A stretch of 49,480 nucleotides of DNA from a bacterium. Lineage in GTDB: Bacteria; Bacillota_I; Bacilli_A; RF39; UBA660. Where the stretch lies: NCBI GenBank assembly GCA_029100545.1, contig JAQXPH010000039.1:1-49480 (forward strand), given 5' to 3'. The notes beneath the pieces were generated by a model, which was given only the letters and a program-made list of their open reading frames with translations, had not been told where the DNA came from and ran no database searches. Shown here piece by piece: positions 1 to 9,086 of the stretch (its first letter is position 1; every line of letters begins with the position of its first letter). Made by a program: the position numbers and the translations under genes.

Positions 1-758
1 TCATCATACATATAATTATCCGCTATAGTAATTAAATTCTTTATATTATTTAATTCATTACTGTATACATATCCAATAGATGCAGAATATGAATCTATTG
101 CTAAATTATCTTTTAAAGCTTGTATCTTACTTATAAATAAGTTTTCATCTATATTTAAACTAATTACAATAAATTCATCTCCACCCTTACGATATATATC
201 TTCTTTTCTAAAATACGACTTAATTATATCAGTTACTCCCTTTAATAATTCATCTCCTTTATCATGGCCATAACTATTATTTACTACTCCTAAGCCATTA
301 ACATCTATAAAGGCAACACCAGTATTACAAACAGTGCTATTATTATTTATAAAGTCTAATAAAGTATCATTATTGTATACACCTGTTAACTTATCAATTT
401 TACTAATGTTTTCTAGTTCTAAAATTCTTTTACTGGTTAGATGAAATTTTTCTAAATAAACTTGTAAAAACTCTATTATTCTAGAATCATCAGGTATAGA
501 AAGACAGGGTTCATTAATAATAAACTGCCCCTTATTATTAAGACTAATCAAAATATCATTATCACTATATTTAATATTATCACTAGTCTTTATAACATCA
601 GTATCTCTCATAGATCTATACCAAATACAACCTTTAGCCTTAAAACAATCTCTTATCTTCTCTAGTATTTTTAAGCTTGCTACTTCGTTATAACCGTCAG
701 AAATAATTATCTTCTCTAGATCAATTGCAATTTCTAACTCATTAAATTTACTTTCCAT
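1..758 (-). CDS. GGDEF-domain protein (probable diguanylate cyclase), C-terminus cut by window edge
   Basis: This gene is missing from the ORF track because its stop lies outside the window. Reading the minus strand from ATG at 758 (a GGTGAT ribosome site precedes it) gives an open frame to base 1, about 252 residues. Residues 1-115 look like a small sensory module of GAF type, but that is a guess. A GGDEF domain starts near residue 120 (DKLTGVYN) and contains FIDVNGLGVVN and the RKGGDEFIVIS active-site loop near residue 193. It ends at the ADNYMYD motif at the window edge, so only a few residues are missing. GGDEF proteins make cyclic di-GMP from two GTP. An RKED is present upstream but sits one residue closer than the usual RxxD inhibitory site, so feedback inhibition is doubtful. 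It sits just downstream of the sortase gene. Confidence 0.88.
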   Translation of the reverse strand, partial: MESKFNELEIAIDLEKIIISDGYNEVASLKILEKIRDCFKAKGCIWYRSMRDTDVIKTSDNIKYSDNDILISLNNKGQFIINEPCLSIPDDSRIIEFLQVYLEKFHLTSKRILELENISKIDKLTGVYNNDTLLDFINNNSTVCNTGVAFIDVNGLGVVNNSYGHDKGDELLKGVTDIIKSYFRKEDIYRKGGDEFIVISLNIDENLFISKIQALKDNLAIDSYSASIGYVYSNELNNIKNLITIADNYMYD

Positions 759-781
759 AATACATCACCACTACAATAACA

Positions 782-1507
782 CTATTCAAATACTTTTCTT
801 GAAATAACTAATAAATACTTCTTTTTTTCTTTATAATTAGGATTATTACTACAAGTTTGCATAATTAATATATTATCACTCTTATCTAAACTAACATCTG
901 TATTATAGAGAGACTTACTTTGTAACTTAGTTATATGAGAATACCATTCTTCATCATTAGAAAAATTAATATTCATATAAGTAAAATCACTAGTCTCAAC
1001 ATAAACTGAAAATATCTCATACTTGTAAACACTATTACTAGTTGTTATATAAATATACTTGTGTTCATCATAATAATTCTTATCATAATAATTTTCTAGA
1101 TTACCAAAGGGAGTATCTATATAAGAAGAGTTATGACCAAAAAGTAATATTTTCTTACTACTATCCAAATCGACTCTATAATCGGCATAAATAGAGCCAT
1201 ACTTATCATAATTTCTATAATAATCATGACTTAAATAGAAATCATTATCCGTAGTTTGCGCTATTGGAAATTTAAAGCTATCCTCACCTTCTATTGAAAC
1301 TATTCCCTTAATATCTTGATTATTATAAGTATTTTGTAGTGTTTGTACTTCTTTAGTTTTATCATCAACTTCAACTATTTTCTCATCAATTTTAGTATTA
1401 GATATAGTTTCAGTATTATTAGTAGTAAAATAGCAATCTCTTACTATATAAATCCCTACTATTAGTAAAACACTAGCCCAAATAATTAATACTTTTCTTT
1501 TTTTCAC
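782..1507 (-). CDS. Class B-like sortase
   Basis: A 241-residue membrane-anchored cysteine transpeptidase of the sortase family. Residues 7-22 form an N-terminal membrane segment. The catalytic set is visible: His125 in LLFGHNSS, Cys219 in IMQTCS and Arg237 in VISRKV. The order, the spacing and the region between His and Cys fit class B sortases, which attach surface proteins carrying an NPQTN-like signal to peptidoglycan. The start is GTG at 1507, preceded by a very strong AAGGGGGGAT ribosome site. The gene directly upstream encodes an adhesin ending in PPQTG plus a membrane segment and positive tail, the probable substrate. A terminator hairpin lies between the two, so they may be separate transcripts. 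Family assignment is firm; class and substrate are inferred. Confidence 0.9.
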   Translation of the reverse strand: MKKRKVLIIWASVLLIVGIYIVRDCYFTTNNTETISNTKIDEKIVEVDDKTKEVQTLQNTYNNQDIKGIVSIEGEDSFKFPIAQTTDNDFYLSHDYYRNYDKYGSIYADYRVDLDSSKKILLFGHNSSYIDTPFGNLENYYDKNYYDEHKYIYITTSNSVYKYEIFSVYVETSDFTYMNINFSNDEEWYSHITKLQSKSLYNTDVSLDKSDNILIMQTCSNNPNYKEKKKYLLVISRKVFE

Positions 1508-1555
1508 AGGTATCCCCCCTTAGTTAGTTATATATTATTTAAAAGTTAGATATTT

Positions 1556-1586
1556 TCAAAAGAGATATAGCCTAAAACTATATCTC
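1556..1586 (-). terminator. Rho-independent terminator of the adhesin gene
   Basis: On the minus strand a 9-bp stem GAGATATAG / CTATATCTC with a 7-base loop is followed by TTTTGAAAA, 19 bases after the adhesin stop. Confidence 0.7.
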
Positions 1587-1604
1587 ATAAAAGTGTATTA
1601 GTCC

Positions 1605-3602
1605 TTAGAAAAGTCTTTTAATAAAGATATAACAACTTATACCAATAGTGATAAATAGTTCTACTAAAAAGTTAGATTTTCTACCTTTACTACCAGTAAG
1701 ACCAGTTTGTGGTGGAACAAGTTCTACTTCTTTAACTACTGTTTTTTCTTCGTCTCCACCTTTACCAAAATCTTCTTGCATATAAATATAAGTTACATAT
1801 ATAGTATCTTCTTCAAAGGTACCGATATCGTCTCCTTCTATTTTGATAAGTTTATAGCCAAAGATATCTTTAAATTCAGTCTTGTATTTATCTCCAACAT
1901 ACCCTGTATAAGTAATAGAATCAGCTAATTTTTTACCATCAACATCAACATAATTACTAATAACGCTACCTTGAGATCTATCATAAATGTAAGTAACTTC
2001 TATAGCATCACTAGTATAAGTACCTTCTAAATCTCCTTCAGTCTTAGATAATTTATATCCATAAAAATCTAATAATTCTGTAGCATATTCACTACCAACA
2101 ACACCAGTCATAGTTATAACATCATGTAAAACTTCACCATCAACAGTTACATAATGAACATTAACTTTACCTAGTCCATGAGCTGCTTTAATTGCTAACT
2201 CTTCATTATAAGTACCTGATTCAATTTCTTCTATGTGATTATTATCTAAATCAGCTTGATGAGCTTCCCAACGAGTATCTTTTGTATCATCAAACCAACC
2301 AGTGATTTTATCTTCACACTCTTGATGATTATATAAATAACTACTTCCATCGTATTTTGAAGCAAAGTCAAATAAAACTCCTTTATTTAAATACCAATCA
2401 GTACCAGTACTAGAGAAAGTAATAGTACCTAAGCTATAAATATCATCTCCAGCTGTAGTAGCGTGGTTATTGTATAATATGATATTGTTAGATAAAGTTG
2501 CTTCCGTACCTTCTTTAACATAAATACCACCACCAATACCAAGCTTATAAGCTGTATTTTCAGTAATAGAAACTTTAGATCCATTCTCTATATTTAGAGT
2601 TCCTCCTACTAATGAAATACCTGATCCATAATTACCTTTTATAGCTACAGAACTAGTAGAATCAATTTTATGTGTATTACTTGAAGTTAATAAGAATGCT
2701 CCTGGAATAGTCCACTTACTACTTATAGCACATTCATTTCCTTCTATCATAATAGTTGCATAATTCTTAACATCTAATAATCCATTAACATGAATACCAT
2801 TTCCACCATTATTTTTAGCTTCAACATATGAATCATCAATTATTAAATTTGAAGTTGATAGACCATGAGCCTTATTATCATTAAATTTAACTATCGAATC
2901 ATTCACAATACTAAAGTGTGATCCATTAGAACCATTACCTGTACTATTAATAACATCAATATTTGAGTTTTCTGCTTTTACAATAAATGTACCTGTAAAT
3001 CCAGAACGATTATGATCTAATATAACTGTTGAATTTTTTATATTAACATTATATCCTGCATCGCCACCATCCCATTCAAGGGCATCTTGAGCATAGTTAC
3101 TTATAGTAAGATTTGAATTTGTTAAATTTAGTATATCATTTCCAGTAAAATAAATAGCATGTTTATTTACTGTATCTTTACCATCCATAACCATATCTGA
3201 ATTAATTAAATTTAAAGTAGAATTTTTTGATGCACATATTGTCATCCAATTCCATTCTACAGTATATGGAGTTGATCCAATATTAATCATTAAAACACTA
3301 GTATTTTTAAATGTTAATGATTTTCCCCATAAAGCAATACCATTTTTTGTAAATGTAACTTTATAGTTTTCTCCATTTTCATTTTTACCATCAATAGTTA
3401 AATCCTTACTTAAATTTAAACCTTCTGTTTCAGCATCTTTAAGTAGTGTAATGGTATCACCATCTTTAGATGCTTCTACTGCTTCATCTAAGCTCGTATA
3501 ATTCATATCACCAATTTTGGCAACAAATTCTTCAGCTTTTACATTTGAAATAACTGATAAAGAAAATAGCATAGCTAAAATGCCTATAATTATTTTTTTC
3601 AT
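1605..3602 (-). CDS. Secreted beta-helix adhesin with two MucBP-like repeats and a PPQTG sorting signal
   Basis: A 665-residue surface protein. Residues 1-23 are a signal peptide ending around NVKA. Residues 24-440 show the irregular Asn/Ser/Thr/Ile-rich rungs of a right-handed parallel beta-helix (pectate-lyase-like), opening with TSLDEAVEASKDGDTITLL, a common start for such proteins. Two related modules follow at about 475-540 and 543-607. Each has a GYKL...EGD.xGT...VTYIY core typical of MucBP-type repeats. Residues 630-634 are PPQTG, followed by a short basic stretch, a hydrophobic segment and the terminal KRLF, which is a cell-wall sorting signal. The start is supported by a GAGGAGGG ribosome site. 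The neighbouring sortase is the likely anchoring enzyme. The ligand is unknown; mucin or a glycan is a family-based guess. Confidence 0.85.
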   Translation of the reverse strand: MKKIIIGILAMLFSLSVISNVKAEEFVAKIGDMNYTSLDEAVEASKDGDTITLLKDAETEGLNLSKDLTIDGKNENGENYKVTFTKNGIALWGKSLTFKNTSVLMINIGSTPYTVEWNWMTICASKNSTLNLINSDMVMDGKDTVNKHAIYFTGNDILNLTNSNLTISNYAQDALEWDGGDAGYNVNIKNSTVILDHNRSGFTGTFIVKAENSNIDVINSTGNGSNGSHFSIVNDSIVKFNDNKAHGLSTSNLIIDDSYVEAKNNGGNGIHVNGLLDVKNYATIMIEGNECAISSKWTIPGAFLLTSSNTHKIDSTSSVAIKGNYGSGISLVGGTLNIENGSKVSITENTAYKLGIGGGIYVKEGTEATLSNNIILYNNHATTAGDDIYSLGTITFSSTGTDWYLNKGVLFDFASKYDGSSYLYNHQECEDKITGWFDDTKDTRWEAHQADLDNNHIEEIESGTYNEELAIKAAHGLGKVNVHYVTVDGEVLHDVITMTGVVGSEYATELLDFYGYKLSKTEGDLEGTYTSDAIEVTYIYDRSQGSVISNYVDVDGKKLADSITYTGYVGDKYKTEFKDIFGYKLIKIEGDDIGTFEEDTIYVTYIYMQEDFGKGGDEEKTVVKEVELVPPQTGLTGSKGRKSNFLVELFITIGISCYIFIKRLF

Positions 3603-3670
3603 CCAAAACCCTCCTCAAAAATAATTGATTACTACCCTACCACATTATATTTCAAAAGTCAATAAAAAGT

Positions 3671-3704
3671 GCATAAAAAACGTTTACTTTTTAAGGTAAA
3701 CGTT
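3671..3704 (-). terminator. Terminator downstream of spoIVB
   Basis: On the minus strand AACGTTTAC pairs with GTAAACGTT (9 bp, 8-base loop), followed directly by a T run. It lies 80 bases beyond the spoIVB stop. A second, looser hairpin (GGAAACAA / TTGTTTCC, 3717-3750) lies between it and the gene. Confidence 0.75.
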
Positions 3705-3783
3705 AATCTATTTTAAGGAAACAAGTATATAACTTTCTTACGTTGTTTCCATTATATTATATGAAGTATTTTAATAAATATTC

Positions 3784-4746
3784 TTATTTTTCTCCTTCTT
3801 CAAGCATTTTTGTTATAAATAAACCATAACCAGTATAAGGATTATCTACTACAACATGGGTAAGAACACCTATTAAATTATTATTTTGAACTATTGGTGA
3901 ACCACTCATTCCTTGAACTACTCCACCAGTTAAATTAAGTAAGTTTTCATCATTTATTTTAAATGAGATATTTTTTATATCAGAAGTTTCATTTATTTTG
4001 GTAATTTCAATATCAAAAGTTTCTATTTTTTCTCCCTCAATAACAGTTTTTATTTGAGCAGGTCCTATTTTTACATCTTTTGAAACCTTAATTAAATTTT
4101 TATCATCTATTCTATCTTTATAATAGCCAAATATTCCATATTTTGTATTTTTAAAAATTGTACCATATTGATAATTATAATTAAATTTGGCTACTTTACT
4201 ACCTGGCATTCCAATAGCACTTTTTTCAATACCAGTTATTCTATTATTAAATATTTGCCCACTTTTAATTTCTACTTTGCTATTACTTTCACTTTCTACT
4301 ATTTCATGACCTAACGCTCCATAAATTAAAGAATTGGGATCAATATATGTTAAAGTTCCTATTCCCATAATAGAACTTTTAACAAATAAACCAGTTTTAA
4401 TTATTCCATCAATATTTATTAATTTTAAATTAGTTTCTTTTTCAATACCATCTCTTATAAAAGTTATTTTAACATATTCTTTATCAATATTTTTTTCAAT
4501 TATTTCAGTAAGTTCATTAACATTATCTACACTATTTCCCTCAACACTAATAATATAATCCCCGTTTTGCATTGGAATTGTTCCTTTATTATATTTACCA
4601 TCTACTTTATAAAAACCAATTACCATTATACCTTTAGTATCAACTTTTATACCTAAAGTTTTACCTCCCAAAACAACATATTCAGAATATGCAAAAATAT
4701 TTACTGGGAATAATAATACTATAAAAAATATTAAAAATTTTTTCAT
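3784..4746 (-). CDS. spoIVB: SpoIVB-type serine peptidase (S55)
   Basis: An exported serine protease. In endospore formers SpoIVB is secreted by the forespore and triggers pro-sigma-K processing by cutting SpoIVFA. The track ORF (GTG at 4755) is 323 residues, but ATG at 4746 sits better behind AAAGTGAT, giving 320. An N-terminal signal or anchor segment is followed by a PDZ domain (about 30-115) and the S55 domain. The triad is visible in track numbering: His150 in ALGHEI, Asp269 in KINDEN and Ser284 in QGMSGSP. The Asp-Ser distance of 15 equals that of the B. subtilis enzyme as I recall it. The THVVVDNPYTGYG segment after the serine is also characteristic. The gene appears monocistronic with its own terminator. 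No other obvious sporulation gene is in the window. Confidence 0.92.
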   Translation of the reverse strand: MKKFLIFFIVLLFPVNIFAYSEYVVLGGKTLGIKVDTKGIMVIGFYKVDGKYNKGTIPMQNGDYIISVEGNSVDNVNELTEIIEKNIDKEYVKITFIRDGIEKETNLKLINIDGIIKTGLFVKSSIMGIGTLTYIDPNSLIYGALGHEIVESESNSKVEIKSGQIFNNRITGIEKSAIGMPGSKVAKFNYNYQYGTIFKNTKYGIFGYYKDRIDDKNLIKVSKDVKIGPAQIKTVIEGEKIETFDIEITKINETSDIKNISFKINDENLLNLTGGVVQGMSGSPIVQNNNLIGVLTHVVVDNPYTGYGLFITKMLEEGEK

Positions 4747-4807
4747 ACTTATCACTTTATTATTATAAGTAAATAAACTATTATTATATTAGTATTATTT
4801 ACCAGTA

Positions 4808-6718
4808 TTAAAATTTTAAAGCATATACTCTTTCATATGATGTTTCTTTTTTATTACTTTCAAATCTTTCGTTATATAAATTAATTAATTCTTCATTATC
4901 TTCAAAAAGAAGTTTTAATAAAATATTTTTTCTTGTTTCTATATCAATGGAAATATCTTCTAAAAGTTTAATTGGTATATATCTTTCATCAAATTCATTA
5001 ATATAAGCATATTTTTTTGAAACCATAACTAATTTAATAATTAAAGTAATATTTAATAGTACTTCATCGTAATTAATTTCACCATTTGGGAATCTAAATT
5101 CTATTGTATTTTTATTTTTATTTAAAGCATTATAAATATTTATATCAAAATATCTACTATTTTGAATAGTTTTCATTTTTTCAACAAAATTTTTAATGTT
5201 TTTTATATCATTAAAGTTGTTTTCTCTTAATGCAATATAAAGTCTTTGAGAAATAGGTTTAGCATAACATTTTATTTTTGGCCTTATAGTAGAATTTTTA
5301 CGATTGCATATATCTAAAAAAATATCTTGGCAATTAGTATAAATTGTATATAGCATTTCTACTTCTTTAGGATTTTTAAAATAATCAAATCCTATATGTA
5401 TATGACCTCCACATTCATTATTTACAAAAAAATTATTATTTTCTAAAAAATCACATACATATTTTAATTCTTGTAAAGATTTACTATTATATCTTAATAT
5501 TGGAGAAACTATTTCAATACCTTCATAAATTGAAGAATCTCTAGTAATTTTCCAATTAGATAGCATATTTTTTAAAGTTAAATATATTTTACTATATTCA
5601 TGAGATGTTTCAAGTTCTACACCAAAAGTTATATTTTGATCAGCATTTATTGGATATATTTTGGGTTCATTAATAAGAATATCTTTTTTAAAGTTTTTGC
5701 TATTACTTAAAAGCATTAATTTATAAGTATCATCATTTATTTGAGAAACTATTTCTTTACAAAATTCTAAATCTTTTTCATTTTTTAAAATAGAAAGAAG
5801 AATTTCTAATTTTTCCTTATCATTTAGTATATTTGTAATTTTTTTAAATAAATAATATTTTACTTTATTATTATTTACATTTTTTATAAAAGAAATTTTT
5901 TCTTTATCCGAAAAATTATCAAAATATTTTTCTACTATATTAACATCATCTAAAATTTGTAAAATTAATAATTTATATTTGCTATTATTCATATAATTTT
6001 CTAATTCTTTAGGACTAAAAAAAGAAAATACTTGTTTTAAATAAAAATTATCAAATTCATCAATATAATGCAATATTAATCTTTTATCTTTGAAAGAAGA
6101 TATGATGTCATAACGATATACTGAATATGCTTTATCTATTTTAGGAAGTAATACTAATTTACTTTTATCCTCATTTAAGGATAAAATAATATTTGTAAGA
6201 TTATATGTTGAAATATTAAGATTGCCATTAAGTACTTTATCAATAACAAAATTATCATTATTTACATATGATAAAAAATAAATCTTTGATTTTTCATCTA
6301 AAAAAGAAAATATTTTTTCATAATATATATTATCTTTAAAATCAAGTTTTGCTTCTTTATTTAATTTTTCTTTAAAAATATTTTTATTTGATAAAATATG
6401 ATATTTAAGTTCATCACAATTAATATTTGAAATTATATTTACTATAGTACTTTTATTTAATAACTTTATTAATTTTTTACTTAATAATTTTGATTTTATT
6501 TTATCATTTATTTTTTTAGATTTTAAAATAGTATTATGTTTACTTAAAACATTTGAATATATATTTGAATTTGTATATTTTTCATTTAATTTACTTGGTA
6601 AAACTAATGCAATACTTTCAAATATAAATTCTATAATTTCATCTAAATAAGCCTCTATTAAGGTTCCAGAAAAAACAGTAACTACAATAGTTAACATAAA
6701 AACTATTAACTTGCTCAT
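4808..6718 (-). CDS. Membrane-anchored protein with C-terminal amidoligase-like domain
   Basis: A 636-residue protein. Residues 1-40 contain a membrane-spanning segment. Residues 60-355 are Lys/Asn/Leu-rich, mostly helical, with repeated short helices reminiscent of alpha-solenoid units, and resemble nothing I can name. From about 360 the chain fits the Amidoligase_2 family, related to the glutamine synthetase/GCS ligase fold. The visible motifs are ITFGVELETS (residue 362), a following YEGIEIVSPIL, CGGHIHIG near 437 and NTIEFRFPNG near 542. Known members form amide or peptide bonds, and the acidic and His motifs bind ATP and metal. The substrate here cannot be told. A cell-envelope or protein-modification role is inferred from the membrane anchor. 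It is the last gene before an intergenic region and is not obviously co-transcribed with xseB. Confidence 0.72.
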   Translation of the reverse strand: MSKLIVFMLTIVVTVFSGTLIEAYLDEIIEFIFESIALVLPSKLNEKYTNSNIYSNVLSKHNTILKSKKINDKIKSKLLSKKLIKLLNKSTIVNIISNINCDELKYHILSNKNIFKEKLNKEAKLDFKDNIYYEKIFSFLDEKSKIYFLSYVNNDNFVIDKVLNGNLNISTYNLTNIILSLNEDKSKLVLLPKIDKAYSVYRYDIISSFKDKRLILHYIDEFDNFYLKQVFSFFSPKELENYMNNSKYKLLILQILDDVNIVEKYFDNFSDKEKISFIKNVNNNKVKYYLFKKITNILNDKEKLEILLSILKNEKDLEFCKEIVSQINDDTYKLMLLSNSKNFKKDILINEPKIYPINADQNITFGVELETSHEYSKIYLTLKNMLSNWKITRDSSIYEGIEIVSPILRYNSKSLQELKYVCDFLENNNFFVNNECGGHIHIGFDYFKNPKEVEMLYTIYTNCQDIFLDICNRKNSTIRPKIKCYAKPISQRLYIALRENNFNDIKNIKNFVEKMKTIQNSRYFDINIYNALNKNKNTIEFRFPNGEINYDEVLLNITLIIKLVMVSKKYAYINEFDERYIPIKLLEDISIDIETRKNILLKLLFEDNEELINLYNERFESNKKETSYERVYALKF

Positions 6719-6773
6719 TATATATTCCCCCTTTAAAACAAATAATATTATAAATAAATATTATTTTATGTCA

Positions 6774-6796
6774 ATAAAAAAGGCTTTTATAGCCTA
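6774..6796 (-). terminator. Terminator at the end of the xseB operon
   Basis: On the minus strand the hairpin AGGCT-ATAAA-AGCCT overlaps the xseB stop codon and is followed by TTTTTATT. The stem is short, but the position and T run are right. Confidence 0.6.
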
Positions 6797-7012
6797 TTCT
6801 TTAATTTCTAAATCTTTAAGTTCACCACTTTCAGTTAATACTTTATTTACTGCATCAGTGGCATTTTTTATTTTATCAGAACAAAATTTTGCAAGTTCCA
6901 TAGCTTCACTATATTTTTTTATTGCATTATCTAAATCAACATTACCACTTTCAAGTTCTTTAACAATTATTTCTAAAGAAGAAAGTGCTTCTTCAAAAGT
7001 TTTTTCTTTCAT
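6794..7012 (-). CDS. xseB: Exodeoxyribonuclease VII small subunit
   Basis: A 72-residue protein, normal length for XseB. It shows the family pattern FEEALSSLEIIVKELESGNV, then DLDNAIKKYSEAMEL, two helices forming a coiled-coil hairpin. Several copies decorate one XseA to form exonuclease VII, which degrades single-stranded DNA from both ends in the cytoplasm. The start overlaps the xseA stop by 4 bases, so the pair is translationally coupled, and it closes the housekeeping operon. Confidence 0.95.
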   Translation of the reverse strand: MKEKTFEEALSSLEIIVKELESGNVDLDNAIKKYSEAMELAKFCSDKIKNATDAVNKVLTESGELKDLEIKE

Positions 7013-8274
7013 TTTTTTACCTCCATAACTTTTGCATTTATTGTACCTTTACTAAAGGTAACATCAATTATGTCGCCTTCTTTTAAATCCTTTACATTTT
7101 TAATAACTTTATTATTATTTTTTACAATACTATAACCCTTATCTAAAATATTTAATGGATTTAAATGATTTAAACTATTTATTAATAATGATAATTTTTT
7201 TTCATTATTTTGAATTAAAAGTAAAGGATTTTTAATAAGATAACTTGAAGTTATATTTTCATATTCTCGAGTTTTATTTATTAATATTTTATTTATATTA
7301 ACTTTTAAACTATCTATTAAATTATCTAGTTTTTGTTCTTTTATTTCATACATACTAAATGGATTTTTTAATATATAACTTCTTTTAAATCTTTCAAGCA
7401 TAATAAATTTTTGATTAACCATATTTTTGATATTTTTATTTAATCTTATTACATAATTATTTATAAGTGTTTGCGTATCAAGGATTGTTGGAACAGCCAT
7501 TTCAGCAGCCCCTGTAGGTGTTGGAGCGCGAAGATCTGCTACAAAATCCGCTATTGTAAAATCTATTTCATGTCCAACAGCACTTATAATAGGTGTTTTA
7601 CAATTATATATTGCTCTTGCAACAACTTCTTCATTAAAAGCCCATAAATCTTCAATAGAACCACCACCACGACCTACTATAATAGTGTCTAGTCCAAATT
7701 CATCTGCTCTTTGAATTTGCTTAACTATATTATCTTTAGCATCAGCACCTTGCACAAGAGATGGAAATAGTATTACTTGACAAATTGGAAAGCGCCTTCT
7801 AATTGTAGAAACAATATCTTTTACTGCCGCACCAGTATCCGCGGTAATAACACCAATTTTCTGGGGATATCTAGGAATCTTAACTTTATGTTCTTCATTA
7901 AATAATCCTTCAGCAGCTAACCTTTTTTTTAACTTTTCATATTCAATAAAAAGTCTTCCTATTCCATCAAGTTCCATTTTCTCAACATATATTTGATAAC
8001 TTCCCGAAGAAGGATAAGCACTAATTCTACCTTCGACTAAAACCTGATTACCATCTACTGGATCAAAATTTAAAGAAGCAGCACTACTATAAAACATAAC
8101 GGCATTAATTCTTGAATTATCATCTTTTAAAGTAAAATATAAATGTCCTCTTGAATGCCTTTTAAAATTTGATATTTCACCTTTAATATAAACTTTATTT
8201 AAAAAATAATCATTATCTAATATATTTTTTATATAATTATTTATTTGTGATATTTCTAAATATTTATGATCCAT
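7009..8274 (-). CDS. xseA: Exodeoxyribonuclease VII large subunit
   Basis: The catalytic subunit of exonuclease VII. The N-terminal OB fold contains VYIKGEISNFKRHSRGHLYF. The nuclease core contains KIGVITADTGAAVKDI, TIIVGRGGGSIEDLWAFNEE, ISAVGHEIDFTIADFVADLRAPTPTGAAE, all hallmark XseA segments, followed by a long coiled coil and a small C-terminal beta domain (GYSIVKNN). The track starts at 8292 inside nusB. I prefer ATG at 8274 (421 residues), one base after the nusB stop, because AAGAAGG lies 6-7 bases upstream and the protein then starts MDHKYLEISQIN, matching the family. Co-transcribed with nusB and xseB. Confidence 0.95.
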   Translation of the reverse strand: MDHKYLEISQINNYIKNILDNDYFLNKVYIKGEISNFKRHSRGHLYFTLKDDNSRINAVMFYSSAASLNFDPVDGNQVLVEGRISAYPSSGSYQIYVEKMELDGIGRLFIEYEKLKKRLAAEGLFNEEHKVKIPRYPQKIGVITADTGAAVKDIVSTIRRRFPICQVILFPSLVQGADAKDNIVKQIQRADEFGLDTIIVGRGGGSIEDLWAFNEEVVARAIYNCKTPIISAVGHEIDFTIADFVADLRAPTPTGAAEMAVPTILDTQTLINNYVIRLNKNIKNMVNQKFIMLERFKRSYILKNPFSMYEIKEQKLDNLIDSLKVNINKILINKTREYENITSSYLIKNPLLLIQNNEKKLSLLINSLNHLNPLNILDKGYSIVKNNNKVIKNVKDLKEGDIIDVTFSKGTINAKVMEVKK

Positions 8275-8275
8275 A

Positions 8276-8674
8276 TTAGCCTTCTTTAACAATTTTATCT
8301 AATACGGCATTTATTATTTTTCTTACATTTTCATCACTATATTTTTTAGATAATTCAATCGCTTCATTTATAACAACAAGTTCTGGAGTATCGGTATATA
8401 AAATTTCATATATAGCCATTCTAAGAATAGATGCACCAGCTTTATCAAGTCGATCAATAGTCCAATCAAGCATATATTTATTAGCCTTTTTATCTATTTC
8501 ATCTTTATAAGTTATAACTCCATAAACAATTTGTTTAACAAATTCATTATCAACTTCCACATTATCTTTTATAACTTTATCAACATCATAATTAATTTTT
8601 TGACTTATAGCAATATCTATTTGATATAAAATAATCATTATTTTTTCTCTTAATAAACTTCTTTTTAATTCCAT
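8276..8674 (-). CDS. nusB: Transcription antitermination factor NusB
   Basis: A 132-residue all-helical RNA-binding protein. NusB with NusE/S10 binds boxA in rRNA leaders and prevents early termination. The family signatures are the N-terminal REKIMIILYQ and the C-terminal LRMAIYEILYTDTPELVVINEAIELSKKY with FINAVLDKI-like KIINAVLDKIVKEG. The start is fixed by an AAGGAG site five bases upstream. It is followed at once by xseA. The small length is usual for Gram-positive NusB. Confidence 0.95.
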   Translation of the reverse strand: MELKRSLLREKIMIILYQIDIAISQKINYDVDKVIKDNVEVDNEFVKQIVYGVITYKDEIDKKANKYMLDWTIDRLDKAGASILRMAIYEILYTDTPELVVINEAIELSKKYSDENVRKIINAVLDKIVKEG

Positions 8675-8720
8675 AACTACTCCTTAAACACTAATTAATA
8701 ATACCATATTTAAAAAAATA

Positions 8721-9083
8721 TTAAAATCCCCTTTTAATATTTTCATCTTGTAATTGCATTAGTTTATCATACTCTTTTTTTATTTTATCTATCATTTGAT
8801 CTATTTTTAAAATTTCTAATTTATTATACTTAATCTCCTCAAAAAGTTCACTTGCTCTCATATGATCCATTATTTCATTATTAATCATAAATTCCATTTT
8901 TTTAATTTCATCAATAAGTTCATCTTTATGATATAAAAGATCATATAATTGCAGTTGTAATTCATTAATTTTTTCTAAATATTCATCACTATCTATATCA
9001 TACATATTTTTTAATTCATCATCAGTAAGTAACATTATATTATCTGGTTCATTATATTTATTTACAATATCTTCTTTTTTCAT
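8721..9083 (-). CDS. Small coiled-coil protein, unknown function
   Basis: A 120-residue soluble protein with no membrane segment and no family I recognise. The N-terminal 35 residues are acidic and include LLTDDELKNMYDID. Residues 38-110 are strongly charged and heptad-like, predicting an antiparallel coiled coil. It sits between the 133-residue unknown protein (3-base gap) and nusB (46-base gap) in the housekeeping run. It is real on grounds of position, spacing and codon use. Function is not assignable. Confidence 0.7.
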   Translation of the reverse strand: MKKEDIVNKYNEPDNIMLLTDDELKNMYDIDSDEYLEKINELQLQLYDLLYHKDELIDEIKKMEFMINNEIMDHMRASELFEEIKYNKLEILKIDQMIDKIKKEYDKLMQLQDENIKRGF

Positions 9084-9086
9084 ACA

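Noticed and set aside
6711-7028. Plus-strand track ORF opposite xseB (and similar ORFs at 1707, 4334, 12505, 20185, 27290, 28036, 28106, 39324, 43512)
   Set aside because: All lie antisense to well-supported genes, have no ribosome site or family features and show shadow-type composition.
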